The notes below the pieces were generated by a model, which was not told where the DNA came from, ran no database searches, and worked only from the letters and a program-made list of their open reading frames with translations. A stretch of DNA of 9,916 nucleotides from positions 1-9,916 of the forward strand of contig NZ_JACOPH010000027.1 of NCBI RefSeq assembly GCF_014287635.1, written 5' to 3'. The translations under genes and the position numbers were made by a program. This DNA comes from Roseburia zhanii (GTDB lineage: Bacteria; Bacillota; Clostridia; Lachnospirales; Lachnospiraceae). Below are positions 1 to 5,538 of the stretch, piece by piece. Within the stretch, counting starts at the first letter, position 1. The number at the start of each line of letters is the position of its first letter.

Positions 1-117
1 CCAAAGACGTACTATTGCTTATATTAAAGTGAATGTTATTATGAGGAGCCGTATGCGGGAAAGCCGCACGTACGGATCTGTGAGGGGCTAAAGTTGCAAG
101 GCTTTAGTCTACTCGAC
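1..117 (+). mobile_element. Group II intron, 3' end (domains V and VI)
   Basis: Domain V lies at about 46-78: the 5' arm GAGCCGTATGCGG carries the AGC catalytic triad (47-49), a GAAA-type loop follows, and the 3' arm GCCGCACGTACGGATC closes the helix. This is very close to the bacterial group II intron consensus. Domain VI follows at about 81-117: GGCTAAAG (86-93) pairs with CTTTAGTC (102-109), and a bulged A at 111 is the likely branch point, near the 3' end as expected. The intron ends in CTACTCGAC at 117, the usual AY ending. The 5' part and most of the intron-encoded protein lie outside the window. The 3' exon begins near 118; an 8-codon frame (CRAKNSTE, stop 142-144) could be the tail of the split gene, but I do not recognise it. 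Confidence 0.85.
2..91 (+). CDS. Possible C-terminal end of the intron-encoded reverse transcriptase/maturase (partial)
   Basis: The frame starting at base 2 is open from the window edge to TAA at 89-91. It reads a basic tail that ends MRSRMRESRTYGSVRG and runs through intron domain V. Bacterial intron-encoded proteins sit in domain IV just upstream of domain V, so this is where the LtrA-type protein should end, and readings through domain V are often annotated as its C-terminus. Only 29 codons are visible, with no reverse transcriptase or maturase motif. The open frame may instead be incidental to the conserved RNA sequence. Confidence 0.3.
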   Translation, partial: QRRTIAYIKVNVIMRSRMRESRTYGSVRG

Positions 118-151
118 TGTCGTGCTAAAAATTCAACTGAATAATCCCAGC

Positions 152-206
152 AAAAACCGCTGCTACATGGAAGCCAACAAACCATGCAACAGCGGTTTTT
201 CTTTAT
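152..206. terminator. Bidirectional intrinsic terminator
   Basis: AAAAACCGCTG (152-162) pairs perfectly with CAGCGGTTTTT (190-200), and an inner CATGG (166-170) pairs with CCATG (182-186). The stem is flanked by an A-run on the left and a T-run on the right (TTTTTCTTT), so it can stop transcription from both directions. It would end the leftward XRE gene, whose stop codon is at 203-205, and rightward transcription coming out of the intron/exon region. Confidence 0.85.
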
Positions 207-1009
207 CGTTTTTTCCTCTGGCTGATAGGCGTTCCCATTTTCTTTGATTTTTTGAGAATCCGAATCAGCCAGCGAAATTCTTCATCTGACAGATTTTTAT
301 AGTTGATACCAAGCTGCTTACAGTAAAGGACAACCAGCTTTTCATCACGGCTGCCCTTGAAATTTTCAACCGCTTCCAGATTTTCTTTCAGTTCATCGGC
401 AACGGTGGTCTGAGGTGCACTCTCGCTGTCCTTTTTATGGGCTTCCCGAATATCCCGGATAATCAGGTTGAGGTCATCCCGTACCATGTGACTGAAATAT
501 TCATCATCACTGATATGGGCGGCTTGCAACACTTTCAAATGGGGGTCATCTTCGCCGGGGCGATACCGTTCAATGATTTCATGCCGGACGGTATCGACAA
601 GGGCGTTGAGGTTTTGAATCTGCATGGTGGCAATCCCATCCACATAAATCTCAATGTCCGCAAGAAACTTGATAAAGTCCTTATGGGTGGCAAGTTCGCA
701 CAGCAGACGGTTGTTAATCCGACCGCTTTTCAGAAGTGCTACCATCTCATCACTCAAATGCAGCTCCCTTAATGGCGTGTTGATCTCCGCCCGGTTCTCT
801 GTCCGGCAAAAGAGATAATCGAGGGACACCCCATAAAAATCTGCCAGCAGGATAAGGTTGCCATGATTGATTTCCTTATAGTCGTCTTTTTCATAACTGC
901 CAAGAGCCGATTTTGAAATACCCGTTTGCTCAGCCAGTTCTTCCAGTTTTAATCCTTTGTTTAATCGTAAATCTTTTAGCCGTTCCTGTATTGTAGTAGC
1001 TCCGTTCAT
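203..1009 (-). CDS. XRE-family helix-turn-helix transcriptional regulator
   Basis: The 268-residue protein has an N-terminal Cro/CI-type helix-turn-helix at about residues 8-68 (RLKDLRLNKGLKLEELAEQT, then GISKSALGSYEK and FYGVSLDYLF). The remaining 200 residues are a helical, charged region not assigned to a known effector domain, ending in a very basic tail (SKKMGTPISQRKKR). The ATG at 1007-1009 follows an AAAGGGGG ribosome binding site about 10 bases upstream. The gene is divergent from the rep/mob module. An inverted repeat covers its own -10 box, which suggests autoregulation. XRE proteins usually control excision or transfer in such elements; that role here is inferred from position only. 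No peptidase motif (HExxH) of the ImmA type accompanies it. Confidence 0.88.
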   Translation of the reverse strand: MNGATTIQERLKDLRLNKGLKLEELAEQTGISKSALGSYEKDDYKEINHGNLILLADFYGVSLDYLFCRTENRAEINTPLRELHLSDEMVALLKSGRINNRLLCELATHKDFIKFLADIEIYVDGIATMQIQNLNALVDTVRHEIIERYRPGEDDPHLKVLQAAHISDDEYFSHMVRDDLNLIIRDIREAHKKDSESAPQTTVADELKENLEAVENFKGSRDEKLVVLYCKQLGINYKNLSDEEFRWLIRILKKSKKMGTPISQRKKR

Positions 1010-1048
1010 TGAAGCAGTTCCCCCTTTCTAACGACATTTATAACCGTT

Positions 1049-1072
1049 GAATTGATTATACCATATCAATTC
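1049..1072 (-). promoter_or_regulatory. Extended -10 promoter inside an inverted repeat (likely XRE operator)
   Basis: On the minus strand the sequence TGGTATAAT (1055-1063) is a perfect extended -10 box (TGnTATAAT). It lies within a perfect inverted repeat, GAATTGAT (1049-1056) and ATCAATTC (1065-1072), separated by 8 bases. No good -35 hexamer is visible at the usual distance, as is common for extended -10 promoters. A dimeric XRE repressor bound here would block RNA polymerase, so negative autoregulation of the downstream leftward gene is the simplest inference. Confidence 0.7.
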
Positions 1073-1493
1073 CGCAATCGTGGAAATTTCTGATTTTTAC
1101 CCCGAATTCCTACTTTGTGGACATACGGCACAGGGCACAAAAATGTTCTATGATACAGGTAGTTCATCGATGGATTATTCCAATCGAATGACCAGCCTGT
1201 GTGGGATATGCTTCCCCGGCGATGTAGCGTCATGACTTTTGGCAGGGATATGGAGGAACCCTGACCAAAACGAGCGTACCAAAGGGAGCGATACGCCGCT
1301 GTGAGATTCAGGGGAGGAACGACACCGGGGAGAACTGGCGAACTGACACCGAAATGATACCGAAACACGACAATCTGATAGGGGGATAGTCTACCCTATC
1401 TCTGATACTTCGGGAGATTTTAGGCGGCTCTATGGCTGTAATTTTGCCGAAAATCGCCCCGAAACCATACACGAAAACGGGAGGAAGCGCAAT
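1073..1493. other. Leader between the XRE gene and the rep module, no convincing gene
   Basis: This 420-base stretch has stop codons in the rightward frames and no convincing start with a ribosome binding site before 1494. It contains three direct copies of GAYACCG (1321, 1345, 1356), and a hairpin with perfect arms GATAGGG (1377-1383) and CCCTATC (1394-1400). The hairpin has no T-run, so it is not a standard terminator. The promoter for the rightward genes should lie here, but I cannot point to clear -35/-10 hexamers. A leftward frame of 100 codons exists but lacks a ribosome binding site. Confidence 0.5.
1377..1400. repeat. Inverted repeat GATAGGG/CCCTATC in the rep-module leader
   Basis: Seven-base perfect arms at 1377-1383 and 1394-1400 flank a 10-base loop. 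The repeat lies 94 bases upstream of the first gene of the rightward module. With no T-tract it is more likely an operator or a leader RNA hairpin than a terminator. Confidence 0.5.
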
Positions 1494-1682
1494 ATGCCGA
1501 GAATGAGCAAAAAGAGGAAGCATGAGCTTTCTTTTTACCTCAATGACCGGGGGCGTGTCACTTACAACGAATTATGCCGGAAATGCCAGCATGGGTGCAA
1601 GCAGAGCTTCCGGGCGGTTGTGATTGACTGCCCCCGTTATTTATCCAAACGAGCAAAGAAAAAGGAGGAACACACCGAATGA
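1494..1682 (+). CDS. Cysteine-rich small protein (Cys_rich_VLP-like)
   Basis: The 62-residue protein is basic and carries four cysteines in the order C28-x2-C31-x3-C35-x10-C46 (core LCRKCQHGCKQSFR, then IDCPRY), with Lys/Arg clusters at both ends. The cysteine spacing looks like a small metal-binding or nucleic-acid-binding knuckle. It resembles the small cysteine-rich proteins found beside rep/mob genes of Clostridia integrative elements, which I recall as the Cys_rich_VLP family; the exact family needs a profile search. A GGGAGG ribosome binding site (1479-1484) lies 9 bases before the ATG. Its TGA stop overlaps the next ATG (ATGA at 1679-1682), so the two genes are translationally coupled. 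Function unknown; a role in replication or its control is a guess from position. Confidence 0.75.
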   Translation: MPRMSKKRKHELSFYLNDRGRVTYNELCRKCQHGCKQSFRAVVIDCPRYLSKRAKKKEEHTE

Positions 1683-2020
1683 TTTTTGAATTTATGACGA
1701 TAGACACACCATTGCCGCCCTGTATGGCTTTTCCAAGAGCGTTGACAGGGTTTCCAGTCAGCAGCACCGCAAAGATCATGTACTGCCGGATGTTGGACGC
1801 TATGCTCTCCAATGGGCAGGAGGACGAGAACGGAATCCTGTTTGTCTGCTTCCCTGTCACAGCCATTGCCGCAGTCCTGTCCCGCAGCTCTATGACGGTC
1901 AAGCGTTCTTTGAATGAACTGGAAAACGCCGGACTTATCATGCGGGTGCGTCAGGGCGTTGGAGAACCAAACAGGATTTATGTGCTGATACCGGGAAAGG
2001 AGGACGCTGCCCTTGCCTGA
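1679..2020 (+). CDS. RepA_N-like replication initiator, winged-helix domain only
   Basis: The 113-residue protein shows the layout of the N-terminal domain of Gram-positive RepA_N initiators. FPRAL is followed by STAKIMYCRMLDAML (first helix pair), then an acidic turn EDENGILFVCFPV, the recognition region SRSSMTVKRSLNELENAGLI and a C-terminal wing ending NRIYVLIPG. This fold binds origin DNA in plasmids and integrative elements. Full RepA_N proteins are usually two to three times longer with a host-specific C-terminus, so this is a stand-alone DNA-binding domain that may act as an initiator or only a regulator. AAAGGAGG at 1661-1668 precedes the ATG by 10 bases inside the upstream gene. Its 3' end overlaps the next gene by 8 bases. 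Confidence 0.7.
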   Translation: MIFEFMTIDTPLPPCMAFPRALTGFPVSSTAKIMYCRMLDAMLSNGQEDENGILFVCFPVTAIAAVLSRSSMTVKRSLNELENAGLIMRVRQGVGEPNRIYVLIPGKEDAALA

Positions 2021-2309
2021 TACCTCAAAGCTGGAAAAACTCAATCGGGAGTTGGAGAAAAGCGAAAAGAAACTGCGGAAAGCCATCAATGATGAAAAGG
2101 CATTGCAGCACCAGTTAAAGCAGCTTACCCGAAAGGAACGGACGCACCGGCTCTGTACTCGTGGCGGTATGCTGGAAAGTTTTCTGCAAGAGCCGGAACG
2201 CCTGACAGATGATGATGTCATGCTGTTGTTGAAACTCATTTTTCACAGGCAGGACACGCAGGAACTATTGAAAAAACTGCTGGAACGGGAGAAGCCGGAA
2301 ACCCCTTAG
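2013..2309 (+). CDS. DUF3847-type coiled-coil protein
   Basis: The 98-residue protein has a long charged heptad-like helix (about residues 5-45: KLEKLNRELEKSEKKLRKA, then QHQLKQLTRKERTHRL). The motif RTHRLCTRGGMLES follows, and then a second helical part ending in ELLKKLLEREKPETP. This matches the small proteins (DUF3847) found directly before MobA/MobL relaxases in Tn1549-like elements, where they are suspected relaxase accessory or DNA-binding proteins; this function has not been shown to my knowledge. The start is TTG at 2013-2015, with AAAGGAGG (1996-2003) 9 bases upstream and inside the end of the preceding gene. The stop codon TAG (2307-2309) lies within the 18-base palindrome of the predicted oriT, so gene and oriT are interlocked. 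Confidence 0.8.
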   Translation: MPDTSKLEKLNRELEKSEKKLRKAINDEKALQHQLKQLTRKERTHRLCTRGGMLESFLQEPERLTDDDVMLLLKLIFHRQDTQELLKKLLEREKPETP

Positions 2310-2356
2310 TTTACTAAGGGCGCAATTATACACCACCCAGAGGTTGGTGCATTGCG
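2303..2356 (-). promoter_or_regulatory. oriT: Predicted origin of transfer (oriT), MOBQ/RSF1010-like
   Basis: On the minus strand, reading 5' to 3', an imperfect hairpin comes first: CACCAACC, loop TCT, GGGTGGTG (2349 down to 2331), flanked by the pair CGCAAT/ATTGCG (2321-2326 and 2351-2356). It is followed by TATAATTGCG then CCCTTAG. RSF1010-type oriTs have an inverted repeat followed by TAAGTGCG/CCCT, so the nick is predicted between 2321 and 2320 on the minus strand. The base after the nick opens a perfect palindrome, CCCTTAGT-TT-ACTAAGGG (2303-2320). With the 5' end leading, the relaxase gene would enter the recipient last, as usual for mobilizable elements. The cognate MobA/MobL relaxase is encoded downstream. 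Prediction from sequence only. Confidence 0.65.
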
Positions 2357-2358
2357 TT

Positions 2359-2519
2359 CTCCGAAGGCTCCTCGCCGGAGGGCTGTGATTTTCCGCAGTC
2401 ATGGTCTGCTCCAAATCATACAGGGGACGCTACACTTCCCCTGCGCTGGCTGCCGCCAGCTACCCTTTTGTGGACTTGCCTGTTGGGGACACCTTGCGGT
2501 GCAAGCTGTTCCCAGCCGA
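2359..2519. other. Hairpin-rich non-coding stretch, left part
   Basis: Consecutive inverted repeats fill this region: CTCCG (2359-2363) with CGGAG (2376-2380); CAGGGGA (2421-2427) with TCCCCTG (2437-2443); GCTGGC (2445-2450) with GCCAGC (2455-2460); and GGGGAC...CTTGC with GCAAG...GTTCCC (2485-2513). No open frame with a ribosome binding site is present. It lies between the predicted oriT and the relaxase gene and continues at 3077 after an inserted gene. It could be relaxosome-binding DNA or a structured leader RNA. Confidence 0.55.
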
Positions 2520-2526
2520 CAAGTTT
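2520..2526 (+). repeat. Direct repeat CAAGTTT, left copy flanking the cargo insertion
   Basis: CAAGTTT here is repeated at 3070-3076. Joining the flanks outside the two copies restores a near-perfect palindrome, AGCCGACAAGTTTGTCAGCT. This suggests that 2527-3076 was inserted with a 7-base target duplication. No terminal inverted repeats were seen. Confidence 0.5.
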
Positions 2527-2561
2527 CATAAAATACGCTATCTTTTCGATAGGCGATGAAG

Positions 2562-2567
2562 TATAAT
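2562..2567 (+). promoter_or_regulatory. Possible -10 box for the cargo membrane-protein gene
   Basis: A perfect TATAAT lies 60 bases upstream of the GTG start chosen for the next gene. The best-placed -35 is poor (TATCTT, 2539-2544, 17-base spacer), so the call is tentative. A small CTATC/GATAG hairpin (2539-2553) lies just upstream. Confidence 0.4.
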
Positions 2568-2627
2568 GGAGATGACAACAAATCGGGATTTTGGGAGCAG
2601 GAGAAATCGAGATTGGAGGATAAATTG

Positions 2628-3062
2628 GTGAACAAGATTTTCAAATGTCTTATTCGATTTTTGATAGAAGTGATAGTTATGACAGTTTTGATTGTTGGAA
2701 TCAACATATTTATGAATGGTATGTATCTTTGGGGATTGCCCCGCATAAATGATATTCAGTCTGTAAATATCACGTATCCGAGTGTCACGGATGATGTTAA
2801 AGAAATTTCGAGCCGTGAGGATATTGAGTTAGCCTTAAAGCTAACGGGATTTCTGAAATATGATTTATTTGGGGAAGTGAATAGCGAAGAAGAACCTGCT
2901 ATTACAATTACTTATTTTCTTAAAGATGGAACAAGCAAAACCATCTCCGCTAATAACACTACTGTCTGGTGGAACAATAAAATTCATGTAATCAAGGACA
3001 AGGAAATGTTTATCAACCTAACAGAGGGAATTTTCTTTCTGGAAGATTTACAAACAAAGTAA
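2628..3062 (+). CDS. Membrane-anchored protein of unknown function (cargo gene)
   Basis: I choose the GTG at 2628 because GGAGGA (2615-2620) sits 7 bases upstream and a TATAAT box lies inside the longer alternative. An in-frame ATG at 2556 would add 24 residues but has no good ribosome binding site. The 144-residue product starts with a short basic segment, then one hydrophobic helix (about residues 11-29, FLIEVIVMTVLIVGINIFM). A soluble, probably extracytoplasmic domain follows, with the phrases VNITYPSVTDDVKEISSRED and TITYFLKDGTSKTISANNTT and the ending FINLTEGIFFLEDL. The pattern recalls small DUF5301-like proteins, but I am not certain. The gene is clearly more AT-rich than its neighbours and sits alone inside the oriT-relaxase spacer between CAAGTTT repeats, which points to recent acquisition. 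Confidence 0.7.
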   Translation: MNKIFKCLIRFLIEVIVMTVLIVGINIFMNGMYLWGLPRINDIQSVNITYPSVTDDVKEISSREDIELALKLTGFLKYDLFGEVNSEEEPAITITYFLKDGTSKTISANNTTVWWNNKIHVIKDKEMFINLTEGIFFLEDLQTK

Positions 3063-3069
3063 ATCAATT

Positions 3070-3076
3070 CAAGTTT
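3070..3076 (+). repeat. Direct repeat CAAGTTT, right copy flanking the cargo insertion
   Basis: This is the partner of the copy at 2520-2526. The sequence to its right (GTCAGCTTCACATC) resumes the palindrome interrupted at 2514-2526. Confidence 0.5.
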
Positions 3077-3231
3077 GTCAGCTTCACATCGGGTCAACTT
3101 GCCCCGAACTTTTACAATTAAATACCCGCCGCCCACATAGCGGCACACCGAGCAGGAAATCTGAAAAAGGTCTCCTGCTTTTTTTCTGCCAAAATGAGGT
3201 GGTAAAACGCCACCCCATCCACCAATTACCG
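3077..3231. other. Hairpin-rich non-coding stretch, right part
   Basis: This continues the structured stretch interrupted by the cargo gene. Hairpins include TCGGG...CCCGA (3089-3107), GCCGC/GCGGC (3128-3144) and GGTGG/CCACC (3198-3214), plus the terminator at 3151-3185. It is the leader of the relaxase gene. No gene is seen in it. Confidence 0.5.
3151..3186 (+). terminator. Intrinsic terminator upstream of the relaxase gene
   Basis: AGCAGGA (3151-3157) pairs with TCCTGCT (3173-3179), and a run of seven T follows (3179-3185). It would stop transcription from the upstream module or cargo gene 60 bases before the relaxase start. The relaxase therefore needs a promoter in the short remaining gap, or regulated read-through; no clear promoter is visible there. 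Confidence 0.75.
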
Positions 3232-3247
3232 AAAGGAGGGACACGAA

Positions 3248-4828
3248 ATGCCCTGCCCACACAACGAAATCACGATTGTTCAGCGCAGCCAGCGACAGTC
3301 TGCGGTTGCCGCCGCTGCTTACCAAAGCGGCGAAAAGCTGTTCTGTGAATACGACCAGCAAGTGAAGCACTACCCGGAAAAGCGTGGTATTGTCCACAAT
3401 GAAATCCTGCTCCCACCTAATGCCCCACAGGAATATGCAGACCGCAATACTTTGTGGAACGCCGCCGAAGCGGTGGAAAAACAATGGAACTCCCAGCTTG
3501 CAAGGCGGTGGGTGCTTACCATCCCCAGAGAGATACCGCCCGACCAGTATGCTGTCCTTGTCCGGGAGTTTTGTGAGCAGCAGTTTGTTTCCAAAGGCAT
3601 GATTGCTGATTTTGCAATCCATGACCCCCATCCGCCGGGACACAATCCCCACGCCCATGTCATGCTCACTATGAGGGCAATGGACGAACATGGAAAATGG
3701 CTTCCCAAGAGCCGCAAGGTTTATGACCTTGACGAAAACGGGGAACGGATAAAACTTCCGTCCGGCAGATGGAAAAGCCACAAGGAGGATACGGTGGATT
3801 GGAACGACCAGAAGTATTGCGAAATCTGGCGGCATGAATGGGAGGTCATCCAGAACCGCTATCTGGAAGCCAATGACCGCCCAGAGCGTGTGGACTTGCG
3901 TTCTTATGCCAGACAGGGGCTTGATATTATCCCTACTGTCCATGAGGGAGCTGCTGTCCGGCAGATGGAAAAGCGGGGTATCCAGACGAACATCGGCAAC
4001 CTGAACCGGGAAATCAGAGCCGCCAACCGCCTGATGAAGTCCATCCGGCAGCTTATCCAAAACCTCAAAGGCTGGATTACCGAGCTGGGAGAAAAACGGA
4101 AAGAACTGCTTGCACAAAAGGCGGCGGAGGAAGCGACACTTCTTCCCAATCTACTGATGAAATATATGGAGATACGAAAGGAAGAACGGAAGGACTGGAC
4201 GAGGTCTGGACAAAATCGGGGGACTTCACAGGACTTAAAGGCAGTCAGCGAAGCCCTGTCCTATCTCCAGCAAAAGGGGCTTTCCACTGTGGAGGACTTA
4301 GAAGCATTTCTGGAATCTTCCGGGAAATCAGCCGCAGATTACCGCAATCAGATGAAGCCAAAGGAAGCCCGAAGCAAAGTGATTGACGGGATTCTTGCCA
4401 GCCGGACAGACTGCAAGGAATGTAAGCCTGTCTATGAGAAGTACCAGAAGATATTTTTTAAGAAAACAAAGGAGAAATTCAAACAGGAACACTCGGAGGT
4501 TGCCCGGTATGAAAAAGCCGCCACCCACCTTGCCAAGCACCCAGATGATAAGGACAGTACCCAAAAGGAGCTGCAAGAGGAGCAGGAAACGCTTCTGGAA
4601 GAAATCGCAGAGTTGAAAGTACCACTGACCGAGGTACAGGAGGATTTGAAGAAGCTGCGGGACATCCGCTACTGGGTACGGAAAGCCACACCCGGCACAG
4701 AGGAAAGTAAAGAGCCGCCTAAGAAGCAGCCCATCAAGGAAGTCTTGCAGGATAAGGCAGACGAGAAAAAGGCTCAAAGAACCGCCCCGGCACAGGCGAA
4801 ACACAGACAACAGGATATGGAACTTTAA
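3248..4828 (+). CDS. mobA: MobA/MobL-family (MOBQ) relaxase
   Basis: The 526-residue protein nicks oriT and pilots the single strand during mobilization. The N-terminal relaxase domain (about residues 1-240) has the catalytic tyrosine Y25 in AAAAYQSGEKL. The metal-binding histidine motif is in DPHPPGHNPHAHVML, with H132, H135 and H137. LRSYARQGLDIIPTVHEG (about 219-236) is a typical late motif of the family. The C-terminal half is long, charged and coiled-coil-like, and ends in a Lys/Gln-rich tail; no primase domain is visible. Length fits relaxases of Tn1549-like elements. AAAGGAGGG (3232-3240) lies 7 bases before the ATG. Its natural substrate is likely the RSF1010-like oriT upstream. The DNA transport pore must come from a helper element, because no type IV secretion genes belong to this module. 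Confidence 0.93.
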   Translation: MPCPHNEITIVQRSQRQSAVAAAAYQSGEKLFCEYDQQVKHYPEKRGIVHNEILLPPNAPQEYADRNTLWNAAEAVEKQWNSQLARRWVLTIPREIPPDQYAVLVREFCEQQFVSKGMIADFAIHDPHPPGHNPHAHVMLTMRAMDEHGKWLPKSRKVYDLDENGERIKLPSGRWKSHKEDTVDWNDQKYCEIWRHEWEVIQNRYLEANDRPERVDLRSYARQGLDIIPTVHEGAAVRQMEKRGIQTNIGNLNREIRAANRLMKSIRQLIQNLKGWITELGEKRKELLAQKAAEEATLLPNLLMKYMEIRKEERKDWTRSGQNRGTSQDLKAVSEALSYLQQKGLSTVEDLEAFLESSGKSAADYRNQMKPKEARSKVIDGILASRTDCKECKPVYEKYQKIFFKKTKEKFKQEHSEVARYEKAATHLAKHPDDKDSTQKELQEEQETLLEEIAELKVPLTEVQEDLKKLRDIRYWVRKATPGTEESKEPPKKQPIKEVLQDKADEKKAQRTAPAQAKHRQQDMEL

Positions 4829-4831
4829 CAG

Positions 4832-4878
4832 GCACTTGCCATTTTCAATCAGAGAATGTCAGGTGCTTTTCTTATTTT
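4832..4878 (+). terminator. Intrinsic terminator after the relaxase gene
   Basis: A long imperfect stem pairs GCACTTGCCATTTTC (4832-4846) with GAGAATGTCAGGTGC (4852-4866) across a 5-base loop. TTTTCTTATTTTC follows. It separates the relaxase gene from the CHC2/VirE pair. Confidence 0.75.
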
Positions 4879-4893
4879 CAAGGAGGGATAGAT

Positions 4894-5538
4894 TTGAATG
4901 TATTTGAAGCTGTGAAGCAGTCCGTCACAACAAGACAGGCTGCGGAGCATTATGGAATCCATGTAGGTCGGAACGGGATGGCTTGCTGCCCGTTCCATAA
5001 TGATAAAACCCCAAGCATGAAGCTGGATCGGCGTTACCACTGCTTCGGCTGCGGTGCGGATGGGGATGTGATTGATTTTGCCGCCGCCCTGTATGGGCTG
5101 GCAAAGAAAGAAGCCGCCGTACAACTGGCAAATGACTTTGGGCTTTCCTATGAGGACTGGAAACCGCCGGGAAAGGCAAAAAAGCCCAAGCCCCGGCAGA
5201 AATCCCCGGAGGAACAGTTTCAGGAAGCAAAGAACCGCTGCTTCCGTATCCTTGCCGATTATCTCCACTTGCTTATGGCATGGAGAACGGAATATGCCCC
5301 GCACTCCCCAGAGGAAGCCTTTCATCCCCGGTTTGTGGAAGCCTTACAAAAGCAAGCCCATGTGGAATATCTGCTGGATGTGCTGCTGTTCGGGGAGACA
5401 GAGGAAAAAGCGGCTTTGATTGCGGACTACGGAAAGGATGTGATACAGCTTGAACAGCGAATGGCAGAGCTTGCAGCCGCAGACGCAGCAAGAACTAAAA
5501 AACACCATGAACGCCATGCAGCCGCCCCAGAGCATTGA
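4894..5538 (+). CDS. CHC2 zinc-finger protein (DnaG-primase N-terminal-like)
   Basis: The 214-residue protein carries a complete CHC2 zinc finger at residues 32-53: C32PFH35 followed by C50FGC53, with the usual KTPSM and GDVIDFAA surroundings. This is the DNA-binding finger of DnaG-type primases. The catalytic TOPRIM domain is absent: the rest is a helical, charged region ending AARTKKHHERHAAAPEH. It is probably a replication accessory protein that works with the VirE-like ATPase encoded next, whose gene overlaps this one by 89 bases. The start is TTG at 4894-4896, with AAGGAGGG (4880-4887) 6 bases upstream. Stand-alone CHC2 proteins of this kind are common in Tn1549-like elements, so the missing TOPRIM is normal for the family. 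Confidence 0.88.
   Translation: MNVFEAVKQSVTTRQAAEHYGIHVGRNGMACCPFHNDKTPSMKLDRRYHCFGCGADGDVIDFAAALYGLAKKEAAVQLANDFGLSYEDWKPPGKAKKPKPRQKSPEEQFQEAKNRCFRILADYLHLLMAWRTEYAPHSPEEAFHPRFVEALQKQAHVEYLLDVLLFGETEEKAALIADYGKDVIQLEQRMAELAAADAARTKKHHERHAAAPEH

Noticed and set aside
118..202. Left attachment site of the element just after the intron
   Set aside because: No match to the right junction (TTTTACACCTAATTGGGG) or to maff2 coding sequence was found there, so the left end is left open.
1066..1368. Leftward 100-codon frame in the leader region
   Set aside because: It begins with GTG without a ribosome binding site, overlaps the XRE promoter/operator and has no recognisable domain. The DNA is better explained as regulatory sequence.
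1637..2239. 200-codon leftward frame
   Set aside because: It is antisense to three overlapping forward genes, all with good ribosome binding sites.
2984..4117. 377-codon leftward frame
   Set aside because: It is antisense to the relaxase and runs through the hairpin leader and the cargo gene. It has no start signal or domain.
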